From positions 62,001 through 126,000 of the forward strand of contig JANNSJ010000047.1 in the NCBI GenBank assembly GCA_031402435.1: a stretch of DNA of 64,000 nucleotides. The letters run 5' to 3'. The notes under the pieces were generated by a model. That model had not been told where the DNA came from, did not search any database, and saw nothing but the letters and a program-made list of their open reading frames with translations. Numbering within the stretch: position 1 is the first letter of the stretch; the number at the start of each line of letters is the position of its first letter. Positions 50,847-59,291 of the stretch are shown here, piece after piece. A program made the translations under genes and the position numbers. This DNA is from UBA11986 sp031402435 (GTDB taxonomy: Bacteria > Bacteroidota > Ignavibacteria > UBA10030 > UBA6906).

Positions 50847-51764
50847 TTATTGAAACAGAACTTCTGTGCTGAGGCCGATTCTCACCTGATGATAGTTTGT
50901 TCGTTCCCTCGTCTCGGAATACCATCGATCATACAACTCTACACTGAGAGGGATCGGCAATGAATAACGAACACCGATCGTCCCCACAAGTCCCTGCCGG
51001 GCTTCGATGAGTAACGACGACGGATCAATATCTATAAAGGGGAGCGAACCCACCTCGCCGATCACAGCCAATTGGTCGAGAGGATGCAACGATACGCTGG
51101 CGGACCAGTCGAGCCGGAGCCGTGAGCGTTCTGGCGTTGGCGGTGTCCCGTTCGGAGTTGAGGGAATGCCCGTGTTAACAGAATAGTCACTCCATCCTTG
51201 CCGCCACACCATCTCTCTGCCTCCGAGAGAGGCGCTGAAGGATACTACATCGTTCAACCTTGTTGCCAAAGCCACCCCGGCAACAGTGGTTCTTGCTTCA
51301 AAGGTAATTGATTTGACTCCACGCTGGAAAAGATCGGGCAGGCTCAGGCTGAGATCGTTGCCACCCAGGTAGTTCGACTGCGCTTCGCTCATCGTGTTCA
51401 GAAATACAGAGACTGCGGGAAACCGTTCACGTTGGGGAACGATCTGTAGACGCAATCCGAAAAGAGTTGCCGGCTCAAGCAAGCCGGTCGGTGATCCGAT
51501 TGCCCCCTCATGACGTATTGTGGCTTCGAGCAAGCCGGCAATTCCAATCGCGATATTGCCGTATGCGAAATTGGTTTTTCTGTCGTAGGGTGAATACGCG
51601 GCGGACAACCTCATTGAATAACCCTCGGGAATTGAGGTGTCTTGTCCGATGAATGGTGAGACCGGCAACCCTTGTTTCGCGGGAGTGTCGGCAGTGGATT
51701 GAGCGGTGGCAATCCTGGAAATGACCATCAGAATTGTCGCGAGTACTGCAGCCTGGCGTTTCAT
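50847..51764 (-). CDS. Outer-membrane beta-barrel-like protein
   Basis: A 305-residue secreted protein with a signal peptide (RQAAVLATILMVISRIATA). The mature part is rich in alternating hydrophobic strands, many ending in aromatic residues (YSMRLSAAYSPYDRKTNFA, SVELYDRWYSETRERTNYHQ, VRIGLSTEVLF), typical of an outer-membrane barrel closing on a final Phe. No function can be read. A GGAGG site precedes ATG at 51764. It lies between nuoF and the duplicated terminator. Confidence 0.8.
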   Translation of the reverse strand: MKRQAAVLATILMVISRIATAQSTADTPAKQGLPVSPFIGQDTSIPEGYSMRLSAAYSPYDRKTNFAYGNIAIGIAGLLEATIRHEGAIGSPTGLLEPATLFGLRLQIVPQRERFPAVSVFLNTMSEAQSNYLGGNDLSLSLPDLFQRGVKSITFEARTTVAGVALATRLNDVVSFSASLGGREMVWRQGWSDYSVNTGIPSTPNGTPPTPERSRLRLDWSASVSLHPLDQLAVIGEVGSLPFIDIDPSSLLIEARQGLVGTIGVRYSLPIPLSVELYDRWYSETRERTNYHQVRIGLSTEVLFQ

Positions 51765-51895
51765 AAAAACCTCCATCACAGATGTGAATGAAATGTTTGA
51801 TGAGTGTGCCTCGCCGGATGGTGCGGCAAGCAGTACAAAGATTTCGCTAAGGTTTCTCCCGGATGTATTGCTGGCTGTTGACTGTATCGTTATTC

Positions 51896-53173
51896 TTACT
51901 TTACCAAAACCTCTTGCCCGGATTCAGCGGGCTTCATACAACGCTTCTCAAACTCATCGCGGAAGCGTTTGATCATGCTCTGCACAGGCCATGCAGCGGC
52001 GTCGCCGAGAGCGCAAATGGTGTTGCCTTCGATATTGTTCGCAACGTCAAGCAGAAGGTCAATGTCCTCCAGCCGCGCTTCGTAATTCTCGAAACGCTTC
52101 AGCATCTTGAACATCCATCCGGTTCCTTCACGGCACGGCGTGCATTGTCCGCACGACTCGTGATAATAGAACTTGGTGATGCGCGTAATGACCTTGATGA
52201 GATCGGTATCTTCATCCATCACTATCAATCCTGCAGTCCCGACGGACGACCCGCCGGCCTTCAAACCATCGGCGTCCATCGTTACTCCGTCAATCGTCTC
52301 GCCCCGCATGATATGGGTCGACGAGCCGCCGGGGATGATTGCCTTGATCTTCTTGTCGCCCGGAACGCCACCGGCATACTTGTAAATCAAATCGGTGATG
52401 AGCACCCCCGTCGGCACTTCAAACACGCCCGGCTTGTTCACGTGTCCACTGATGCCCACGAGAATCGGTCCGGGATGTTTCGGGTGGCCGATCTTCGAGT
52501 AGGCTTCCCATCCCATGTTCAAAATCAACGGAACGTTGGAGATTGTCTCAACGTTGTTGATTGTCGTCGGGCATCCCCAGAGTCCGAACTGCGCAGGGAA
52601 CGGCGGCTTGATGCGCGGGTAGCCGCGGTCGCCTTCCAGCGAGTTCATGAGCGCAGACTCTTCGCCGCAGATGTACGCTCCCGCGCCGCGGTGGAGATAC
52701 AGGTTGGTGGTGAATCCCGATCCGAGAATATTCTCGCCGATGTAGCCTTTTGCGTACGCATCGTCGACGGCCTTTTGCACCATCTTGATCCACTTGTTGT
52801 ACTCGCCGCGGATATACAGGTAGCAGGTCTTGATGCCCATAGCATACGCCGCAATGATGATGCCTTCAATCATCAGGTGCGGGTTGACTTCAAAGATCTG
52901 CCGGTCCTTGAACGTGCCCGGCTCGCTCTCATCGCCGTTGATGCAGAGATACTTCGGCTTCGTGGTCACCTTCGGCATGAAGGTCCACTTCAATCCTGTC
53001 GGGAAGCAGGCACCGCCGCGCCCGCGCAGGCTGGACTTCTTCACTTCGTCCGTCACTTCCTCCGGCTTCATCCCCAGCGCCTTGCGCAGCATCTGGTAGC
53101 CGCCGTGGGATTCGTAGACGTCGATCTTGTGGTAGTCGTGTATGTTCGGGAGAATCATCGGTTCCATAATCAC
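51896..53173 (-). CDS. nuoF: NADH-quinone oxidoreductase subunit F
   Basis: A 425-residue NADH- and FMN-binding subunit of complex I. RGRGGACFPTGLKW and the NADH/FMN motif GAGAYICGEESAL are present, with 4Fe-4S ligands in SCGQCTPCREGTGW and the final Cys in GNTICALGDA. Its start overlaps the nuoE stop. The block ends here: the expected nuoG is not downstream, and instead an unrelated barrel gene follows, so the rest of complex I must be elsewhere. Confidence 0.95.
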   Translation of the reverse strand: MIMEPMILPNIHDYHKIDVYESHGGYQMLRKALGMKPEEVTDEVKKSSLRGRGGACFPTGLKWTFMPKVTTKPKYLCINGDESEPGTFKDRQIFEVNPHLMIEGIIIAAYAMGIKTCYLYIRGEYNKWIKMVQKAVDDAYAKGYIGENILGSGFTTNLYLHRGAGAYICGEESALMNSLEGDRGYPRIKPPFPAQFGLWGCPTTINNVETISNVPLILNMGWEAYSKIGHPKHPGPILVGISGHVNKPGVFEVPTGVLITDLIYKYAGGVPGDKKIKAIIPGGSSTHIMRGETIDGVTMDADGLKAGGSSVGTAGLIVMDEDTDLIKVITRITKFYYHESCGQCTPCREGTGWMFKMLKRFENYEARLEDIDLLLDVANNIEGNTICALGDAAAWPVQSMIKRFRDEFEKRCMKPAESGQEVLVK

Positions 53174-53634
53174 TTCAGCTCGCTCAGAATCTTGTCCACT
53201 TTCGCTTCATCGAGGTTCTCGTAATACTCATCGCCGCACTGCAGCATCGGGGCGTAGCCGCACGCACCAAGGCACTCCGCCTCAACGAGTGTAAAGCGGT
53301 TGTCCGTTGTTGTCTCGCCCACTTTGATGTTGAGTGTATTCTGAAGATGCTTCACAATCTTCTCGCTGTTCCTCAACATGCACGAGACGTTCGTACACAC
53401 TTCAAGCTTGTGCCGACCGACCGGCTTGGTGTTGTACATCGTATAGAACGTAACAATGCCAAGAACTTCGTGGGGAGGAATCCCGACCAGTCTGCCCACT
53501 TCCTTCATCCCCTCCTGCGAAATCCATCCGTGCTCATCCTGCCACATCCAGAGGGCTTCAAGCACAACCGCCCGCGGAGACGGGTAGCGCTTCTTCAGTT
53601 CTTCTATGCGTTGGAGACTTTGTTCGGAAAGCAT
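53170..53634 (-). CDS. nuoE: NADH-quinone oxidoreductase subunit E
   Basis: A 154-residue thioredoxin-fold subunit carrying a 2Fe-2S cluster. Ligands are in CTNVSCML and CLGACGYAP. Start at MLSEQSLQRIEELKKRY. Upstream in-frame codons are translated intergenic repeat (AAAAGT-rich) that separates it from nuoD. Overlaps nuoF by 4 bp. Confidence 0.95.
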   Translation of the reverse strand: MLSEQSLQRIEELKKRYPSPRAVVLEALWMWQDEHGWISQEGMKEVGRLVGIPPHEVLGIVTFYTMYNTKPVGRHKLEVCTNVSCMLRNSEKIVKHLQNTLNIKVGETTTDNRFTLVEAECLGACGYAPMLQCGDEYYENLDEAKVDKILSELK

Positions 53635-53639
53635 AATCA

Positions 53640-53758
53640 AGTCAAAGGGAAAAAGTAAAAGGGCAAGATAATCGGGGCAAAAGTAAAAAGTAAAAAGTAA
53701 AAAAAGGTGAACCATTAGAAGCTGTTACTTTTTGACTTTTAACTTTTGCCTTTTGCAT
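53640..53758. repeat. AAAAGT-rich inverted intergenic repeat
   Basis: Repeated AAAAGT units on the left face TTACTTTTTGACTTTTAACT on the right, making an imperfect inverted repeat between nuoD and nuoE. This resembles dispersed repeats known in related genomes. Confidence 0.55.
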
Positions 53759-55015
53759 TTATTTGTCGGCTTCTCCCATCACCGGGTCGATACTGCCGAC
53801 GACTGCCACGATATCGGAGAGCATCGCTCCCTTGCACATGATCGGGATTGCCGAGAGGTTGACCATTGACGGAGAACGGATCTTCAACCGCCAGGGATTA
53901 CCGGTGCCGTCACTGACAATGTAAATGCCGAACTCCCCTTTCGAGGATTCAGTTCCCTGGTACACTTCGCCAACCGGAGGGTCAATGCCCATATTGGTGA
54001 TCATGAAATCCTGGATGAGTTCTTCCATACGCGTGTAGGTGCGTTCTTTTTTCGGGAGGACTTTCTTCGCCTCGTTCGCGCGGAACGGTCCCGCCGGGAT
54101 TTTCTGCAGCGCCTGTCTGAGGATTTTCGCGCTCTCCTTCATTTCGTTGTAGCGGACGTAGAACCGCGCAAGTGCATCGCTTTCGGTAAGCGTAATGACA
54201 TCGAAATCCAGTTCCGGATAGACGAGATACGGGTTATCACGACGCAGATCGCGTGCAACGCCTGAAGCGCGCAAGATCGGGCCCGTCATGCCCATGGCAA
54301 TCGCGTCCTCACGGGAAATGTATCCGACATTCTCGCAACGATCAATAAAGATACGGTTATGGCTCAACAGTTTTTCAATCTCATTGAGATCGGCGGCAAA
54401 CTCATCGAGGAATGTTGTCAGCATCGCCGAGCATTGGCTGGTCCAGTCCTGTTGCAAGCCACCTACGCGCGTGTAGCTCGTGGTAAAGCGCGCACCGCAG
54501 AGTACATCGTAGATGTCCAGAAGTTTCTCGCGTTCGCGGAACGTCCAGAGAAGCACCGTCAACGCGCCGACATCCATTGCCATCGATCCGACGGCAACAA
54601 GATGCGATGCAACGCGAGCCATCTCGCAACAAAGCACGCGAATATACTGCGCACGCTTGGGTACTTCAATGCCGATGAGTTTTTCGACGGCGAGAATGTA
54701 GCCTACGTTGTTGGAAAGCGGAGAAAGATAATCAAGACGATCAGTATGCGGAATGAACTCGTGATAGGTGCTTGCTTCGGCGATCTTCTCATAGCCGCGA
54801 TGCAGGTAGCCCAGCTCGGGGACAATCGCCATCACGGTTTCGCCATCCAGCTTCACCAGCAATCGCAACACGCCGTGTGTTGCCGGATGCTGCGGACCCA
54901 TGTTGAGGATCATGCTGTTCTCAAGCGTATCGTCAAGAACAACCGTGGTATCCTGGTCTTCCAACGCTAAGAGTATCTGGCTTTTCTTCGGCTCGTCGAG
55001 TACGCGGGTGGACAT
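53759..55015 (-). CDS. nuoD: NADH-quinone oxidoreductase subunit D
   Basis: A 418-residue quinone-site subunit of the peripheral arm. NMGPQHPATHGVLRLLVKLD and PELGYLHRGYEKIAE are typical, and FGIYIVSDGTGNPWRLKIRS with a final DPVMGEADK complete the hydrogenase-like fold. It lies 6 bp after nuoC. An additional N-terminal stretch of about 28 residues precedes the conserved start. Confidence 0.96.
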   Translation of the reverse strand: MSTRVLDEPKKSQILLALEDQDTTVVLDDTLENSMILNMGPQHPATHGVLRLLVKLDGETVMAIVPELGYLHRGYEKIAEASTYHEFIPHTDRLDYLSPLSNNVGYILAVEKLIGIEVPKRAQYIRVLCCEMARVASHLVAVGSMAMDVGALTVLLWTFREREKLLDIYDVLCGARFTTSYTRVGGLQQDWTSQCSAMLTTFLDEFAADLNEIEKLLSHNRIFIDRCENVGYISREDAIAMGMTGPILRASGVARDLRRDNPYLVYPELDFDVITLTESDALARFYVRYNEMKESAKILRQALQKIPAGPFRANEAKKVLPKKERTYTRMEELIQDFMITNMGIDPPVGEVYQGTESSKGEFGIYIVSDGTGNPWRLKIRSPSMVNLSAIPIMCKGAMLSDIVAVVGSIDPVMGEADK

Positions 55016-55021
55016 GGCAAG

Positions 55022-55504
55022 TTACTTGCGCGGCAGTGGAATGGAATCAGTGATGCCCATGGTCGGGAAATCCTTTCGTAGCGGAAAGTACTCGTATTCT
55101 TCGGGCATGTACATTCGCCGCAGATCAGGATGGCCGGCGAATGTTATCCCGAACATATCGTACGTCTCGCGCTCGTGCCAGTTGGCGCCCGACCACACTG
55201 TGCTCACCGTGTCGACAACAGGAGTCTCTTCATCAACAAGAACCTTGAGGCGGACGTACTTCTTGTTCTTGAGTGAGTACAAATTATAGATCACTTCGAA
55301 GCGGCCTTCAGGACGGTACATGTCAACGCCGCACAGATCGATCACCATATCGAACGACAACTCGCTGTCATCCCGCAGGAACGTACACACGCGAACGATA
55401 TCCGTCTTCTTCACCTGCACGGTGAGATCGTTACGGAATTCATTCGTCGTCTCGATACTTTGAGGGAACTGCTCTTTCAGCCGTTCAATGATGCGCTCGT
55501 TCAT
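55022..55504 (-). CDS. nuoC: NADH-quinone oxidoreductase subunit C
   Basis: A 160-residue subunit with ERETYDMFGITFAGHPDLRR and MYMPEEYEYFPLRKDFP, the NuoC 30-kDa hallmarks. Overlaps nuoB by 4 bp and leads nuoD by 6 bp. Confidence 0.95.
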   Translation of the reverse strand: MNERIIERLKEQFPQSIETTNEFRNDLTVQVKKTDIVRVCTFLRDDSELSFDMVIDLCGVDMYRPEGRFEVIYNLYSLKNKKYVRLKVLVDEETPVVDTVSTVWSGANWHERETYDMFGITFAGHPDLRRMYMPEEYEYFPLRKDFPTMGITDSIPLPRK

Positions 55505-56043
55505 GCCGCCTGTCCTGAAGAACGCGGGGCCGGTGTGTCTGCAATGAAGATCGGTTCCTTGTTGAGCAGACTGCCGATCGTGCGATCATGCTCGATTTTT
55601 TTCTGTAACGTGATGAGAGCGTGGAGAAGGTTTTCGGGCCGGGGCGGACAACCGGCAACAAAGACATCCACCGGCATGAACTGATCGATCCCCTGCACAA
55701 CGGAATACGAACGGAACATTCCTCCCGAAGACGCGCATGCGCCCATCGAGATCACCCATTTGGGCTCGGGCATCTGGTCGTAGATTTTGCGGACAACAGT
55801 TGCCATCTTGTACGTTACCGTACCGGCAACAATCATCACGTCACACTGGCGCGGCGTGAAGCGCATAACCTCAGAGCCGAACCGCGAGATATCGAAACGC
55901 GGTGAAGCTGTCGCCATCATTTCAATTGCGCAGCAGGAAATTCCCATCGGCATCGGCCAGAGGGAATTCTTTCTCGCCCAGTTGATCACCGCATCAAGTT
56001 TTGTCGTCAGGAACCCGTCCTGATTCAGGCGTTCTAATTCCAT
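55501..56043 (-). CDS. nuoB: NADH-quinone oxidoreductase subunit B
   Basis: A 180-residue subunit carrying the N2 4Fe-4S cluster that reduces quinone. Ligands are in GISCCAIEMM (the tandem Cys pair), MGACASSGGMF and VAGCPPRPENLL. Overlaps nuoA by 10 bp. Confidence 0.96.
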   Translation of the reverse strand: MELERLNQDGFLTTKLDAVINWARKNSLWPMPMGISCCAIEMMATASPRFDISRFGSEVMRFTPRQCDVMIVAGTVTYKMATVVRKIYDQMPEPKWVISMGACASSGGMFRSYSVVQGIDQFMPVDVFVAGCPPRPENLLHALITLQKKIEHDRTIGSLLNKEPIFIADTPAPRSSGQAA

Positions 56044-56390
56044 GTCAACGCTCCCTTTCTCCAGATGTAGAGATACCCCACAAGCAGGATCGTGATGAAC
56101 ACCAGCATCTCAACCAATCCCGCCACGCCAAGCTCGCGAAACTTCACTGCCCAGGGATACATGAACGCAATTTCAATATCGAACACGATGAAGAGCATCG
56201 CCACGAGATAGAACTTCACGGAGAACCTCTCACGGGCGGTCTTCACCGGCTCCATGCCGCTCTCGTACGTCGACATTTTCTCTTCGCTCGGCTTGCTCGG
56301 CCCGATCCACTTGTTGATATTGACAAGCACGATCCCAAAGATGACCGCCAAGGAGAGCATGATCCCGATTGGTATGTACTGCTCGATCAT
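56034..56390 (-). CDS. nuoA: NADH-quinone oxidoreductase subunit A
   Basis: A 118-residue membrane subunit with three helices and the motif TYESGMEPVKTARERFSVKF characteristic of NuoA. First gene of the nuoABCDEF block. No clear promoter identified in the preceding 170 bp. Confidence 0.95.
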   Translation of the reverse strand: MIEQYIPIGIMLSLAVIFGIVLVNINKWIGPSKPSEEKMSTYESGMEPVKTARERFSVKFYLVAMLFIVFDIEIAFMYPWAVKFRELGVAGLVEMLVFITILLVGYLYIWRKGALTWN

Positions 56391-56466
56391 TGTGTAGTTT
56401 CCGCCGGAGAAGTCTGAACAAAATCTACAAAAAGGTACCGAAAACGGGGTTGAATGTCAATGTATT

Positions 56467-56488
56467 GGTCAGGCAGGGACACCTGACC
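56467..56488. repeat. Palindrome upstream of nuoA
   Basis: GGTCAGG and CCTGACC form a perfect 7-bp inverted repeat in the 172-bp gap between the acyl-CoA synthetase gene and nuoA. Possibly a degraded relative of the CAGGAATGTCTGACC dispersed repeat; it has no T-run. Confidence 0.45.
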
Positions 56489-56562
56489 CACTGCTTGTAC
56501 TCAATGAAGTAGGACAATCATCTCAGGTCGTCCATATGGAAATTGAACACTACCAAAGTCTC

Positions 56563-58380
56563 TTAGTTCATTCCCCGGTACATTCCGTCAATCAACTCCG
56601 CGTATCTCTCTTCCACTATCTTGCGTCGGATTTTTAACGATGGCGTCAGTTCACCTTCTTCAATGGTGAATGGCCGTTGCAGCAGCGTAAACCTCCTGAC
56701 GCGTTCAAAGTTTGCAAGGTCCTTCTGCAGATGATCAATGTTCTCATCAATAAGCTTGTTGATTTCCGGATGCTGAATCAGATCGGCCTCGCCAGAGTAG
56801 GCGATGCCATGAGCTTTGGCGTAGTCCTTCAACGCATCAACATCCGGCACGATCAGCGCCGAACAGTACATGCGTTTATCTCCCACCAATACAAATTGTT
56901 CGATGTATTTGGATGTGAGGAAGAGATTCTCGATGGGTGCGGGAGCGATGTTCTTTCCACCTGAACTTACGAAGAGATGTTTCTTCCGGTCAGTAATATG
57001 GAGATAGCCGTCCTTGTCAAACATGCCGATGTCGCCGGTATGCAACCAGCCTTCACTATCAAGCACCTCGGCAGTCGCTTCCTTGTTGTTCCAGTATCCT
57101 TGCATAATGTTGGGGCCGCGGGCGAGGATTTCTCCATCTTCAGCGATCTTCACTTCGACACCCGGAATGGGCTTGCCCACCGTACCGAACCGGTAATCTT
57201 CAAGCGGGTTAACGGTAATCACGGGAGAGGATTCGGTGAGTCCGTATCCTTCAATCACGTTGATACCGATCGCTTCGAAAAATTCTCCGAACTCGCGTCC
57301 CAGCGCCGCACCGCCGGAGACGAAGAACCTTATGCGTCCGCCGGTCTTCTCGCGTACTTTTGCAAAGACGAGTTTGTCGGCAACAGCGTGCTGCAACCGC
57401 AGCGCGGGCGGGATATTTTTTTGCCGCCGGGCTTTCGCGTACTTCTTCCCAACGTCGATTGCCCAGTAGAATATTTTTTTCTTTACGGGAGAACCGCCAT
57501 CCACTTGCTTGATGATCCGTCCATAAATCCGTTCGAAGAGCCGGGGAACCGTTGTGACAACTGTGGGGCGAACTTCGAGAAGGTTTGCCGCAACTGTCTC
57601 AACGCTTTCCGCATACGCAACGGAAGCTCCCACGGACAACGCGGTATAGTACCCCGCCATCCGTTCGAACGAATGGCTCAACGGGAGGAATGAAAGAAGC
57701 AAATCCCCCAACCCAAGGTGAATCGTTGCGGCGGAACTGATAATGTTGCTCACAAGGTTCTTGTGTGTGAGCATGACGCCCTTGGGATTCCCTGTTGTCC
57801 CGGACGTGTAGATGAACGTGAGGAGATCGTCAGGCTTCACCACACTGATGGACTGCTGCACATACCCTGGGTGTTCCTTCTTAAACTTCTCCCCCATCTC
57901 CATTACCGCGTTGAACCCGAACGTATTCGCGTAGGTAATCGGATCCTTGTCGTTCATCAGGATGACTCTCTCGATCGTCTTCGCATCAGCCAGCACTTTG
58001 AGCACCTTGTTGAGCTGGAACTGGTTCGACACAATGACGAACCTGATGCCCGCATCATTGAAGATGAACTCATTTTGTTTCGCCGTCATCGTCGGGTAGA
58101 TCGGAACGCCGACCGCACCAAGGGAAACAAGTGCAAGATCGCTCACGACCCATTCGGGACGGTTCTCAGAAATGATGGAGACGCGATCACCACGTTGTAC
58201 GCCAAGGGCTGCAAGTCCGTTTGCGAACAACTCCACACGCCGTCGGAGTTCCGCATAGGTGATATTCCGGTAGGCGCCGCCGGACTTATACATGAGTACC
58301 GGCCGTGTTTCGTTGGCAAACTTCGTGGTGAGTTTCTCGAACATTTCAGGAATGGTGGAAAACTGTACTGCCACCGCCAT
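56563..58380 (-). CDS. Long-chain acyl-CoA synthetase
   Basis: A 605-residue AMP-forming ligase of the FadD15 type that activates fatty acids with ATP and CoA. The P-loop-like FIYTSGTTGNPKGVMLTH, the acyl-binding GYGLTESSPV, the hinge-region GDIGMFDKDGYL and ITDRKKHLFVSSGGKNIAP are present. It stands alone just upstream of the nuo block on the same strand. Confidence 0.93.
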   Translation of the reverse strand: MAVAVQFSTIPEMFEKLTTKFANETRPVLMYKSGGAYRNITYAELRRRVELFANGLAALGVQRGDRVSIISENRPEWVVSDLALVSLGAVGVPIYPTMTAKQNEFIFNDAGIRFVIVSNQFQLNKVLKVLADAKTIERVILMNDKDPITYANTFGFNAVMEMGEKFKKEHPGYVQQSISVVKPDDLLTFIYTSGTTGNPKGVMLTHKNLVSNIISSAATIHLGLGDLLLSFLPLSHSFERMAGYYTALSVGASVAYAESVETVAANLLEVRPTVVTTVPRLFERIYGRIIKQVDGGSPVKKKIFYWAIDVGKKYAKARRQKNIPPALRLQHAVADKLVFAKVREKTGGRIRFFVSGGAALGREFGEFFEAIGINVIEGYGLTESSPVITVNPLEDYRFGTVGKPIPGVEVKIAEDGEILARGPNIMQGYWNNKEATAEVLDSEGWLHTGDIGMFDKDGYLHITDRKKHLFVSSGGKNIAPAPIENLFLTSKYIEQFVLVGDKRMYCSALIVPDVDALKDYAKAHGIAYSGEADLIQHPEINKLIDENIDHLQKDLANFERVRRFTLLQRPFTIEEGELTPSLKIRRKIVEERYAELIDGMYRGMN

Positions 58381-58701
58381 CGTTAAGCACCTTTCAAATT
58401 GATTGACTACTCAAAGGAAGAAGAGAGGATCGCTCAAGGCGCAGAATCGCTCGGGGAAATGTACGGAATCCCATCGTGAACCACAAAACAAAAAAGGCCG
58501 GGACTCCGGAGAGGCCCAGCCTGTTAAGGACACATATACCATGCTGCGTGCTATTATCGCGGACCGATCTTTAGTGAATATGTCTGTGTATCTCCTGTCC
58601 ACCAACGATCAGTTCACCCGGCACCGTGAAGTCTGGTTTGATTTTTTTCATCTCGCGATGAGCCGCGGCGGCTGAAGTCTGCCGGCTCGCCAACCGAGCC
58701 G
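58381..58701. other. Intergenic gap
   Basis: 320 bp between the cohesin gene stop and the acyl-CoA synthetase start. Apart from the terminator at 58489-58522 I see no gene or repeat. Confidence 0.5.
58489..58522 (-). terminator. Rho-independent terminator
   Basis: GGCTGGG and CCCGGCC pair (one G-T) around a CCTCTCCGGAGT loop, then TTTTTTG on the minus strand. It lies 180 bp past the cohesin gene, so it closes that operon. Confidence 0.7.
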
Positions 58702-59265
58702 TCACTGTACGGTAATCGTCAAGTTCTCAATTCCCAGGTTGCCAAAGTTGGTGATCAGCGTTCCATCGGATTTCCGGACCTCAAGCTTTGCGGGGTCAAC
58801 CGTAAATGTTGTCGTGCCAGCAGCTCTCCCTCTGCATTTCAATTTCACTACAATTCCGCTTCCGTTCGCCGACCCGCTCGTTCCGGCCCTGTATGTCACC
58901 CCGTAGCTGGTTCTGTTGTTTACAGTGTCTGTCTGCGACACTGCGAGAATGTTCGCAGACGGGGCAAAGAACGTTGGACCGGAAAGCTGGTTAAGGACCG
59001 TCACTTTGTCGCTCGCATACGTTATTTCCAATGCGGCGCCGAATGCATCGGTTACGTTATACAGTATCACCTTCACATCGAACGCTTCATTCACCGCCAC
59101 CGTTGCTTTCTCGGAGTACAGCGTCACAGAGAACTTCGTCGTATTGGCGGGGAAGGTGAAGTCTTCCGTTGTTGTGGGTGGTGGCCCCGTACCCCCATCG
59201 TCTTTCTTGCAGCCACTCGTGACGGCAATGATGAGGAAGGCAAGGAATACTAATGTTGCTTTCAT
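58702..59265 (-). CDS. Single-cohesin lipoprotein
   Basis: A 187-residue lipoprotein: signal MKATLVFLAFLIIAVTSGC with the lipidated Cys about residue 19, a Thr/Pro-rich linker, then one cohesin domain over most of the remainder: FSVTLYSEKATVAVNEAFDV, VILYNVTDAFGAALEITYAS and the diagnostic GSANGSGIVVKLKCRGRAAG region followed by TFTVDPAKLEV. Cohesins bind dockerins with calcium and high affinity. The gene immediately upstream codes for a protein with a dockerin, so this lipoprotein is the probable surface anchor. GGAG precedes the start. Confidence 0.85.
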   Translation of the reverse strand: MKATLVFLAFLIIAVTSGCKKDDGGTGPPPTTTEDFTFPANTTKFSVTLYSEKATVAVNEAFDVKVILYNVTDAFGAALEITYASDKVTVLNQLSGPTFFAPSANILAVSQTDTVNNRTSYGVTYRAGTSGSANGSGIVVKLKCRGRAAGTTTFTVDPAKLEVRKSDGTLITNFGNLGIENLTITVQ

Positions 59266-59291
59266 GGTCATCTCCTTTATCATGGTTATGG

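Noticed and set aside
51863..53224. 453-codon plus-strand open frame antisense to nuoF
   Set aside because: Lies on the opposite strand of a clearly conserved nuoF; composition is Arg/His-rich as expected for a reverse-frame shadow, and there is no ribosome-binding site.
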